A DNA stretch of 60,000 nucleotides, taken from positions 622,001 to 682,000 of the forward strand of contig WPIO01000111.1 of NCBI GenBank assembly GCA_009760855.2, given 5' to 3'. A model generated the notes under the pieces. It was not told the origin of the DNA, searched no databases, and was given only the letters and a program-made list of their open reading frames with translations. The translations under genes were made by a program, and so were the position numbers. Positions 51,560 through 60,000 of this stretch are shown piece after piece (within the stretch, counting starts at the first letter, position 1; each line of letters begins with the position of its first letter). This stretch comes from Cristatella mucedo. Lineage: Eukaryota > Bryozoa > Phylactolaemata > Cristatellidae.

Positions 51560-51960
51560 TTCTGAGAATGTGCTGTTATTATGGCGAAAGTGCTCTGTAC
51601 TCGTTCCTGGCTGTGAGAATTAGCACTGGGATTTGCCAAACTAACAGACATCATCGGCCCAGGAGATCAATGTACGATGTACAAAAGTTGTATTTAGCAT
51701 TGCTTACTGACAGATTGTTGACCTGCCCCGATGCATGTCTGATTAGGATTCCTGAGATGGCAATCGGCTCGCATAGCCATCGCAATCGGCTCACATGGCT
51801 TGCTGAGTGGGATGGCCGGCAAGGTTCGGACACATAGGCCGCCAAGCTGAGCATACTGGCGAGGCATTGAAGCTGACAGGCTTGCAACAGGCGGTCACCA
51901 TAACGGTTACTATTCGCTTTATGAAAGTAAGATTTTTCAGCTTAGAAGAGTCCGTCAATC
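51560..51960 (-). pseudogene. Decayed copy of the GT92-like exon and flanking introns
   Basis: This stretch is collinear with 57.87-58.22 kb. Shared pieces include agcactgggatt (about 51622 and 57897), gattcctgagatggc (about 51749 and 58017), gccggcaaggt followed by tccgg/tcgga, and aggcttg. The exon end AISGILIR is still readable on the minus strand, but the splice donor after it (gtacgtg in the 58 kb copy) is acatgca here. No intact frame remains. Confidence 0.6.
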
Positions 51961-52654
51961 TCTCGGACTACGAGCAGTTTTTAAGGTCTCTACAAGGTTA
52001 CATGAAATTGATCGGACTCACCCGGCAGTTAGTTCCTTGCTTAGTACAATAATTAATTTCTAAGATTCTGGGCATGATTTCGTGTGTTGTTTGCATTTGC
52101 TTTGTGCATGGCTAGTTGTGCACGATGCAGTGCATCGTATTTACAAGGAAGCCCCCTAACCAGTGGCCGAGAGTGGCTGTCAGCGTTTTTTTAATGCTTC
52201 TCCAATCATTATACTTGAATGCTTTCGCAATTTTGTGTAAGCAAGACGCCTTGCATTTTATTAAACCTTGGCCATCGCTCCTTTCAAAGCTAGTTACAAA
52301 GCACCTGGATAGATTTTTGTTTCTTCATTAGCAAATTCAAATGAATTATTAGTACGGTTAAATTTTGTATTATCTCTGAAGATGAAAGCTGCTTCTTGGT
52401 TAATGTGAAGCGCCTTGGAATATTCATGGGTCCCTTAACTCAGTTTTCCATAGGTGCGGCCAGGGATGCCTTGTAGGGGTTATTTTGGTGCTCTGTGGAG
52501 AAGCGTCAATGCTTCGTTCATCTTGCACCAGAACACTGGTATTATAATTTGAGAATGATTCACACACTCATGGCATTGCACTTTTTCCTCGATTCACTCT
52601 TTAGTCTATGAATTGGCAACTATCACAACCTGAAATTATGTTTGATCCAGCGAG

Positions 52655-53180
52655 GTTTCCAATAAAAATAATAAAATTGCCATGTATAGTGCCATCAGAG
52701 AGCTTAATCTCTTTTCTAGGCACTTTAGATGTGCTGCAAAGGAAGCAAGGTCGAATGGTTAGTGGTAACTTTCGCAGTGACAACAAGCATGTCACGGTTA
52801 GATTTTACATGCACCAAGTCAGCATGCAAGTATGGTCAGCTGCAGCATGCAAAGTATTAGCATGCATAAGCATACAAAGGAAGAATCGCATTGGCCCACT
52901 AAATACTGCGATAAATAGATGTTTTTTAGCTTCTTCTCAATGCCGTTAAGCCACATGATGTCGTGACGCCAGTCAGAATGCAATGAGTTTCACGCTTTGT
53001 ATCATAGGAACTAAAGGCATGGCCTCCAGAGGATGTGGGTTAAGTACGAAGTGTAGCTAAACGATGAGATTCAGAAACCAGGTGGTACGTTGCTTAGCCT
53101 GTGGGCAAGTAGATTTGACAGGTTGGCTCGAGACAAAGAATTAAAGGACCTAAAAGTGAATGGCTGTAACGGTAGCCATT
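52655..53180 (-). mobile_element. LINE 3' end and C-terminal fragment
   Basis: The plus strand starts aataaaaataataaaattgc, then gccatcagagagcttaatct, gcactttagatgtgctgcaa and accaagtcagcatgcaag. It continues into a degraded C-terminus (ctccagaggatgtgggttaa). Strong divergence. Confidence 0.65.
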
Positions 53181-53424
53181 GTCTGGGGAAAGCGATGCCT
53201 TGTTGTTGCAGCAAAAAACTCGTGGTTGTAGCAATAACAATGAGTCGTATGTGTATATAAAAAGAGATCTCGATCTACATTCAAGCGTTGTACCACTTCC
53301 TGCAAGAGAAGCCATAACTAATACTTAATGGCTAGGAAGGTATCCTGCTGACTGGGCAAGGACGTTTGAACACATCGGAGTCTCATTCTCAGAGAAAAGA
53401 ATGCAAGACTTAGGGCCGCTGGTT

Positions 53425-53490
53425 TATAGGAACTTATAAAGGGATTAATTTCTCTGAGGTTGCTATGCAAATAAACTAGCATCATTATTA
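53425..53490 (+). mobile_element. LINE 3' tail remnant
   Basis: A tail-like gggattaatttctctgaggt with tgctatgcaaat, ending in a short atcattatta run. Confidence 0.4.
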
Positions 53491-53659
53491 ACCCTGTTTA
53501 GTAGCATACACTGAATCATGCACGTGCAAGCCCTCAAGAACAAAGAAAAAAAGACACGTTTGCTAACGCTGCAAAAAATATCGCTCCAACCCTTAAATAC
53601 GTGGCGGATAATGTCTTAACGAAACAAAAGCGCACAGAAAAAATCACTGACAGATCAAA

Positions 53660-54345
53660 GGCTGCGAGGAGCGGGTAGATTTTTAGCTTCTCTGTGGATT
53701 TCTTCTAACTGGGAGATGCGAGACGGTGTCATTCGACAAGGAGCTCCAAGCATTGGAAGCGTAGTGATTGCATGGCCTACGCGAGATTGGAAGCTAGATA
53801 GGGGTATTACCAATAGACCAGAATCAGGAGAGTTGGTGGTGCCGCGAATGGAAGGTACGATATGATAATAATTCAGATATGCATGCCGGGAGATTAGAAT
53901 GCAATGGTGTGAAGTTCAGTGAAGTTATCTAGAATCTTTTTCGCTGCTCCGTAAGCAGCCACCGGGGACGTGTGTGCACAGGTGCTTTGTGGCAGTTGCA
54001 GCGTTTGCGACAGATAAATAAAACGCTGCCGCCGAGTTGTGCATCAAGTTCGAAAGTCCCTTTGCGGAAGCAAGACATACGAGTAGTGAGCTACAGAAAT
54101 ATAGTCAGCATGTAGCAAATGCGCTTACCAGCTTCGCGGCATCTCAGCAAGCCTGAATACATTTTTGCGATGTATCTTGCTGCTGTTCACACTGAGAATT
54201 CTTTCCTTTGGAGCCGTCAGGCTATAAGCTGTCGTAAATTGGAGCTAACGGACCACTCGAGGACATTAGATTTGGCGAAACCATGTAAAGTTCGGGATAC
54301 GCTAAAAATGACCATACTCAAAAATATATTAAAGTCTTGCGAGCT
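53660..54345 (-). mobile_element. LINE C-terminal fragment, old
   Basis: The order of degraded blocks (tttttagcttctctgtggat, gacggtgtcattcgacaag, caagcattggaagcgtagtg, then ttgtgcatcaagttcgaaag and agctacagaaatatagtcag) matches the antisense of the family C-terminus. The frames are lost. Confidence 0.4.
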
Positions 54346-54423
54346 GCCTCGGTCAAGATCACTGAACAAGTAAGGCATTTGTTGTAGTGGCGTAGCCTTG
54401 AACCACAGAAGGTGCAGCTCATT

Positions 54424-54592
<169 letters not shown>

Positions 54593-54980
54593 CTCTCTGG
54601 ACGTTAGCGGGAGAAAATAACTGAAATATTGGTACAGATAATGTATGTTAGATTGGTGGTTTCTGCGCCTCGTTAGCAAAGTTTTGAATGTGGCACGGGA
54701 ATCATATGTTAACATGGCGAAGGTAAATAGTGCCGGACATATTGGCGGCGAGACTGAAAAACTGTTGGAAGTGAAGTGAAATAAACGCGACGAGCTACGA
54801 CAAGACAATCCGACCAATCAGAAGCTTCCATACAAGCTCTGCTATTTAAAGTTCTCAAATTGTTTATTCACCATTAACACTTCGCATTCCCAGCGAGAGA
54901 GCCCCAACTGCTCCGCCGTGCGTTAACTTCCTCACTGCCCCTCCTTCCCTGGTCGACTCCGATGATTCATCGACCAAAAC

Positions 54981-55140
54981 TGTGCACCGGCCGACCCTGA
55001 TGGTGAATCCACCATCTGGCCACCGGCTGGTCCATGCCACATCAAAGGCGGACCACAGCAGTGCACTGGCCGACCCTGATGGTGAATCCATCACCTGGCC
55101 ACCAGCAGGTTACTGGCCTGTGTCCACACCACATCACAGG
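54981..55140. repeat. Two-copy tandem repeat, about 79 bp
   Basis: ccgaccctgatggtgaatcc occurs at 54991 and 55070. It is followed by accatctggccaccggctgg and atcacctggccaccagcagg respectively. Plus-strand frames of 74 and 101 codons run through it; I do not recognise them. Confidence 0.8.
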
Positions 55141-55639
55141 CTCATCAGAGGAGCCGGCATACCATACATACATACATACACACGTACATACGAACTACAC
55201 TATTAGCAAAACCACAACTACTAGCAGTCACCAGCTGCCTTGCCAGTCCCTCAGACGCGTTCCGATCGCACTGAGACGCGAACACCGCATTCGACAACAA
55301 GAGGAAGTACCATCGAGAAATAGCTTGGCATACAGCTGAATAGTTGCCGCAGCATGAGCGTTTAACTTAAGATTGAGCCGCAGAAAAGCGTTTCTTTAAG
55401 ATTACTATTCTGGAGCGCCTACATAATTCTAACGACAGCTATGTCTAGGCAAATAATGATACAAGCCTTTTGAAATGATTAGCTGGACCTGGTAGTTTTT
55501 CTTTTCACATTGATTAACTTAAACAAATTAAAACAAATAATGGAACTATTGTAAGCTAATGTAATTTAACTCCGTCCGTAACTCCACGAAGCCATCAATA
55601 CTATGTGGGTGTTAGGAAGGAGAGTTTTGTATAGCCCAC

Positions 55640-56150
55640 TCACAACCTAAGCGGCTTTCGGTACGCATTCGGTAGCACACTTCGTCTCACCCAACAAAAA
55701 GAAAGTGGTGAGCATAGCAGAGTCACGAGAGTAGTTGAGGTAGTGAGTAGTATGGAAGTAGCAGCTCAGGACCACTGAAAAGGTGAGCCATAGTCGGCAG
55801 CAGGAGAGAAGTTGTCGTTGCGTGAGAATTATGGTAGCGATTTTCACAGTCGAGGACCTGCAGAGCTATAGCTTCTGTCACTAACAAACTGTCTTTAAGC
55901 TGAGGAATGGAACAGCTAATTTATCGTCCACACAGGACGTGAGGGCGCGAACAGGCTGAAACTGATGCAGCAGTTCTGCTAGGTACGAAGGAGCCAAGCC
56001 GTGGCGAGCCTTGTGGGTCAGCGTAAGAACTTTGCTCTGTATCCGTTGCTACACCGGCATCCATCCTAGTTTTTTTTAGCAAAGGAGACACTGCTTACAC
56101 CTCTAGGACTTGAAGACTAGCCTCGCAGCTATATTTAAATGCAGGTGCAG
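55640..56150 (-). mobile_element. Second LINE family, C-terminal fragment
   Basis: The minus strand, read across frames, gives a CR1/L2-type C-terminus: LTHKARHGLAPSYLAELL near 56010, then a VPQL segment near 55900 and VVLSCYFHTTH near 55765. Related to the copy at 23.65-24.14 kb. Confidence 0.55.
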
Positions 56151-57285
56151 TGGCCTAGTTGCCTTCTTTGTTAGCCCAGCCAAAAGGGAATCACACCCAA
56201 CGTATCATGCACAGGACGCCGGGGTAGCTCTTGCAGGGCATACACAGAAACGAGCTGTATAAACTCGTTCGAAGGCTAAAAGTTAATCATTCGCCTACTT
56301 TTAAAATTATATGTAAGTAGCAGGAGACAACGTCAGAGCGAAATGAATTTATTGAGTCACCCATTGAAGTGTGGGCGTGTCTATGATCGGACTGCAATAC
56401 CTTGGTAAATTGCTTCGCAGTAAAACAGGGGCTCTGGTATGTCGACTCTGCATCGAATCAAGCTGCTGAATGTGTAGCTTAGGTAGAAACGATTTGCGAA
56501 CGGATAACTTATACGAGCTTTGAGGACACTGATTTTGCACGGGGAAAAAGTTTGCGATTAGCTTGCTAAATGAGACCGGTGGCTAACCAACGACTACAAT
56601 ATGTGTGACAAATACGATTACAACGCGAGCTGTATTCGCTAGACGGACATCTATATTTGCGTTCGTGACTGACGGTCGAATAATGTACGGTAACTCTAAG
56701 TCTTGGCGACTGATTCGCTTGCAGCGAGTGGTAAGGTGCTTAGATTCTGATTAGGTTCTCTTAGTACGCTTTACAAACGACCTACACTAATTATTAACCC
56801 AGCCTGTCGAACTAAAGCGTCTCATCTTTGCAATCACTGTTACGTCAAACATTAATGAGCAGCAGAATTATCACCAACATGATGTCTGCTGTCGTAGCAT
56901 GATTAGGACTTTCTAACTATTTAATAAATAATTTCATCGCCAACTTAGGTCATCATTTGGGTTAAGCTTTTTGATTATTTATGTTTGCTGTCAACGATGC
57001 TGTGGCAATTTCACTGCGGTCATGTTGCTCTTCTTTGATACTGTCAAGCTATTAAGTAACTCCTATGCCATATACGACCGTTTAAACTTGTTGAGCTGTG
57101 CGGCTGGAATTCGCGCCGTGCTGTTTTCGGCGGGACTGTTCTTGAGCAACATTCCCGCTGAAAGAGAAGTTCTTTTTGGCTATTTCTTCTGCGGAAGGTT
57201 CTCTTGAAGAAAAATTAATCCAACCAACACGAGCTATTAAAAATGTATTAATTAAAAATTACAAATGATTACAAATGATTACAAA
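56151..57285. other. Intergenic, no gene supported
   Basis: A 78-codon plus-strand frame at 56971-57207 is hydrophobic in part (AGIRAVLFSAGLFLSNIPAE) but has no start context, splice partner or homology I can name. A 10-bp unit (attacaaatg) is repeated at 57258-57287. Confidence 0.4.
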
Positions 57286-57809
57286 TTATTTTAAAAACCA
57301 TAAAAAATCGTTTCTTGTTGCTTGCCCCGCTTGCTGCTGAATACGGCTAACGAGGACTTTACTATGCTGGCATATGGCCGAGTCAAAGACAACGTCGTGA
57401 CAATCGACGATCGGTGACTTTCTGTAGTGAAACAGTGCTCCTTCCGTATAGCCAACTACCACGCTCTCATATCCGGACCTCAAAAGCGCATAGTGCGTCC
57501 TTGCTTGCTCAACCCTTTCCGGGCGGTAAATGGTTTTCGATCGAAATTCCGGCTCAAAGCTGACACTGTAATAAAATAGTCGTCGCAAATACGTCGGCAC
57601 GAAGCCGCTCGCCAATGAACCAGTGGAAGTAACACTTTCTGCTCTTGTCTCCTGGCGACATTGTGTGTCCTCTTTCAGGGAAAAAATCTGTTGAGAAACA
57701 CAAACGCGCCGCTGTTGCTCCTTCCCAGTCGCTCAACCAGGCCATACCAGTCAGTTCCATTTCTAGGCAAGAGAACTTCGTCCAAGTTCATCTGAGCGAC
57801 GTAAGTAGC
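57286..57809 (-). CDS. GT92-like last exon, frameshifted
   Basis: Acceptor tgccacgttgcag. One frame gives ATYVAQMNLDEVLLPRNGTD, WYGLVERLGRSNSGAFV and FLNRFFP, then a TGA. The -1 frame takes over at the same point (SLKEDTQCRQETRAESV) and runs to the TAA at 57286-57288 with the late GT92 motifs. The switch lies at a run of six identical bases (57681-57686). A single missing base there accounts for everything. Confidence 0.6.
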
Positions 57810-58099
57810 CTGCAACGTGGCATAAGCACTTGTTACTCGACATTTTCGTTCGATAAAGCAAAGTCTCTGTCGGTATCATCAATTGCCGCAAGAATCAGCA
57901 CTGGGATTCGGCAACTTAACTGAAGTCATCAATCTAGAAGATATATTGACGATATAGAGTACGCTCAGTTGGCAATGCTCACTCGCAAGTTGACCTCCCG
58001 ACACGTACCTGATCAAGATTCCTGAGATGGCTTGCATGGCTTGCTGATTGTGATAGCCGGCAAGGTCCGGATACACGGACTGCCAGTGCATGATGTCTT

Positions 58100-58181
58100 T
58101 AAAATGCGATCGGCGAGCAGCCGGTGCATCTCCACAAATTCAAGCGACGCCTTGAAGTTGGTAGGCTTGTAAAATGCGATC
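58100..58181. repeat. Direct repeats of 12 bp flanking the HRLL segment
   Basis: taaaatgcgatc occurs at 58100-58111 and 58170-58181. Between them lies the GT92 HRLL segment, also present as gagcagccggtgcat at about 58353-58367. This suggests local duplication. Confidence 0.7.
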
Positions 58182-58527
58182 GACTTCAGTGCTTTCTACT
58201 CTCTCTTTATAAAAGTAGCTGTGATGCCGCAAAGGTGTGAACCAGCTTAGCAGTGTCATTTTGTCTGAGCAAGCCTGAATGTTTTTAATTTAGCGAACTG
58301 TTTTACTCATTTACAAAACGTTCATGAATAATAATAATAATTTGTCAGCACCGAGCAGCCGGTGCATGGTGCTGTACTGTTTCGATGACTTCGGAGCACT
58401 ATCCTTGAGAGAAATGTCAGCCAAAATAATTACTGGAGTAGATAAGCATAACTGTCAACAACGTTGGTCTCATTTTCTTAAGCTTTAGATTTATATTCAT
58501 TTGAAATTATCTGAGACCAATACTTAC

Positions 58528-58713
58528 GTGATGTCTCCACAAATAGGCGCAACGCAAACAGTGAATTGGTACAGTGGTTCATGCGGTTGGTGGATCTTCA
58601 TAGACACTGGGAATACACTTTTGTCTGTGCGTCTACCACTTGGTAAAAAAGTGACGGCGTAAGGGCGCTCTTTTTTATTTCGTCTGGCTTTGCATCGATA
58701 CACAACGCCTAAC
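58528..58713 (-). CDS. GT92-like exon: start of the domain (F-x-V-C-V-A-P)
   Basis: Acceptor aaaatttttag, donor atcac/gtaagt; phase 2 at both ends, 186 nt. It encodes a basic stretch (RCKARRNKKERPY) and then the domain entry ending QFTVCVAPICGDI, typical of family 92. This exon is intact in itself. Confidence 0.65.
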
Positions 58714-59270
58714 CTAAAAATTTTTATTGATACATAGAATCTAGAAAGGACATGCAAAGTGAAGCACGTGATGAGCTTCATTATGCAATGAATGATTCTT
58801 AAAGAGCATAGTCAAAAACAAGGCAAAGCAACAATGGTTTCCATGTTTTGACGCCTGCGCCTGACTGGACATGATATTCACAAACTTCTTGTTTGCGATA
58901 CAAAGTTATTCTTGACTTTGTGTCAAATCTCGTTGGTCTTACAGCAGTGATGTAAAATCTTCCCTAGTATTATGACTTTCGTAGAAGTCCCTTTATGCAG
59001 GCTATAAGACTATGAAAAATTGTTTACGACTAAGGCTTTTTTACCCAAACAGTTGTCACTGAGTACGAAATCTACATAATCAGTGATATTTCTTAAATTA
59101 TTCCGTTGAAACGGTCAAGTTGCTCAATGTTTACAGTCGGGGCTTGTGTTCTGAAATCCACTCGATCACTGATCAAGTGGTACACAAGTCAATTATCAAT
59201 GATTCGCTTATTTATATATTCGTTAATAATGAAAATCTATTTTCGCTACATGTTGGGTCGAATAACTATA

Positions 59271-59500
59271 CTCGAGTCCACGACCTCAGCCAGACCTTGG
59301 TTGGGGCGAGCACCTTAACCGCTGGACCAAACCAGCTATGCCAAATTAATTTGGCATAGCTGGTTTGGTCCAGCTATGCCATAGCAAGGTCTGGCTGAGG
59401 TCGTGGACTCGAGCTCCGAGGCGATTGTGAAGCGCCTGAATAGAGAGTAGGTTCTCTTGGGGCGCTATACAAATGAATTATATTTATATTATGTTTATTC
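59271..59500 (+). mobile_element. tRNA-SINE type A with inverted partial copy (palindrome)
   Basis: A plus-strand type A SINE (59357-59500, tail gaagcgcctgaatagagagt, gcgctatacaaatg) is preceded by an inverted copy of its head (59271-59333). The junction is a perfect 25-bp-arm palindrome centred at 59347/59348 (ccaaattaatttgg). A further 29 bp of the arms match farther out. In the right copy the A-box downstream part (gcggttaaggtgctcgcc) is replaced by gctatgccatag. Confidence 0.85.
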
Positions 59501-59719
59501 GCTTCATTACGGTGAGCCAAGAATCAATTATGTCGATGTCCCGCGTGAATCTAGCATTATAGCACACTGCACCTTTGATATATCTACATTAGTTGGACAC
59601 GGCGGCATACTTGGTGGTATTGCTATATAGCTGAGACATTACTGCATACTTTACACGGAACGCGATAGCATGTTTGGCTGATGTACTGTTGACCAGGCAA
59701 GTTTAATTTTTGCCATGTT

Positions 59720-59945
59720 CTTCAGTTGAAAGGAAGCCGACTTGCCAGTGGACGAAACGTGCTCATCCGATGACAAGTCTCTTCCCTATTACACAAAGGT
59801 CACTAAAGGAGTATCGCTAGATAAACCAATCTTGAGGTTGAAGTCTTCAAACTATACCATACCCCTTGGCTTGCTCATAACTAATGTATTGATTTCACCG
59901 TCTTTAACTTTGGGAAGTTGAACGCTACCATTTAAATTTTCACTC
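59720..59945 (-). mobile_element. LINE ORF2 fragment
   Basis: Antisense blocks (gttgaaaggaagccgacttg, ttggcttgctcataactaat) correspond, in order, to 40.08-40.28 kb of the large LINE copy. Old and truncated. Confidence 0.5.
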
Positions 59946-59956
59946 TGGCTTCTCTC

Positions 59957-60000
59957 ACTGAGAGAGAGAGAGAGAGAAAGAAAGAGAGGGAGGGAGAGAG
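59957..60000. repeat. (AG)n microsatellite at window end
   Basis: Interrupted AG run (agagag, aaagaaag, gagggaggg) continuing off the window. Confidence 0.9.

Larger units (their letters stand above)
57286..58713 (-). pseudogene. Glycosyltransferase family 92-like gene, broken
   Basis: Three minus-strand segments carry consecutive GT92 domain motifs. 58713-58528: YAVTFLPSGRR, FPVSMKIHQPHEPLYQFTVC and VAPICGD, ending at a good donor (atcac/gtaagt). About 58165-58008: SLEFVEMHRLL and, in another frame, WQSVYPDLAGYHNQQAM with ISGILIR before gtacgt. 57809-57286: ATYVAQMNLDEVLLPR, DWYGLVERLGR and AFVFLNRFF, then RPERVEQARTHYALL and LFHYRKSPI to a TAA. These proteins are Golgi type II enzymes adding sugars such as galactose; LDE is the likely metal-site motif. 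Defects: a frameshift within a six-T run (57681-57686), mismatched exon phases between the second and third segments, and a duplicated HRLL segment. The N-terminal exons were not found. It could be a pseudogene, or a real gene with assembly errors. Confidence 0.65.

Noticed and set aside
56971-57207. 78-codon plus-strand ORF with hydrophobic segment
   Set aside because: No ATG context, splice partners or known motif; left as unexplained.
57690-57745. A 50- to 66-nt intron explaining the GT92 frame change
   Set aside because: Possible donors are weak, and the intron would remove a motif-rich segment (LVERLGR, AFVFLNRFF) that matches the family; a one-base indel is simpler.
57645-57923. 92-codon plus-strand frame with a gtaagt donor at 57801
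   Set aside because: Antisense to the motif-bearing GT92 exon; it has no recognisable domain.

Overview
The window is animal (bilaterian) nuclear DNA. Genes are broken into short exons by GT-AG introns. Long CT/GT/AT microsatellites, non-LTR retrotransposon (LINE) debris and tRNA-derived SINEs fill most of the space between exons. I see no operons, ribosome binding sites, CRISPR arrays or other bacterial features. The repeats (an L2/CR1-like LINE, V-SINE-like tails, a SPIN-like hAT element) would fit a mollusc, annelid or flatworm, but the phylum is a guess.

Three genes can be supported. (1) About 3.97-23.04 kb, plus strand: an eight-exon seven-transmembrane receptor. I assembled it from splice sites and exon phases. 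All eight exons join in one frame to 356 residues and a stop. It most resembles GPR157/TMEM116/cAMP-receptor-type GPCRs, but carries a class-A-like CWxP motif in helix 6. (2) About 37.7-49.9 kb, plus strand: a Deltex-family E3 ubiquitin ligase. It has tandem WWE domains, a RING split by a roughly 80-residue insertion, and a Deltex C-terminal domain. Its first coding exon is not found with confidence. (3) About 58.7-57.3 kb, minus strand: a glycosyltransferase family 92-like gene that looks broken. It has a frameshift at a six-base homopolymer, an exon junction whose phases do not match, and a local duplication. A more decayed copy of one of its exons and flanking introns lies at about 51.6-52.0 kb.

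Layout: 0-4 kb is LINE/SINE debris with no gene. 4-23 kb is the receptor gene with LINEs in its introns. 23-29 kb is repeats and CT microsatellites. 29.3-35.7 kb is GC- and CpG-rich, with a TATA-containing promoter candidate, a possible secreted or membrane minus-strand ORF, a minisatellite, three SINEs and a fold-back element. 35.7-50 kb is the Deltex gene and its upstream flank, interrupted by LINEs, SINEs and a hAT MITE with a clean 8-bp target duplication. 50-57 kb is mostly LINE fragments. 57-60 kb is the GT92 remnant, a palindromic SINE pair and another LINE piece.

The three genes are unrelated in function (signalling receptor, Notch-pathway ubiquitin ligase, glycan synthesis) and nothing suggests they act together. 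The LINE and the main SINE share their 3' tail, so that LINE probably mobilised the SINE.
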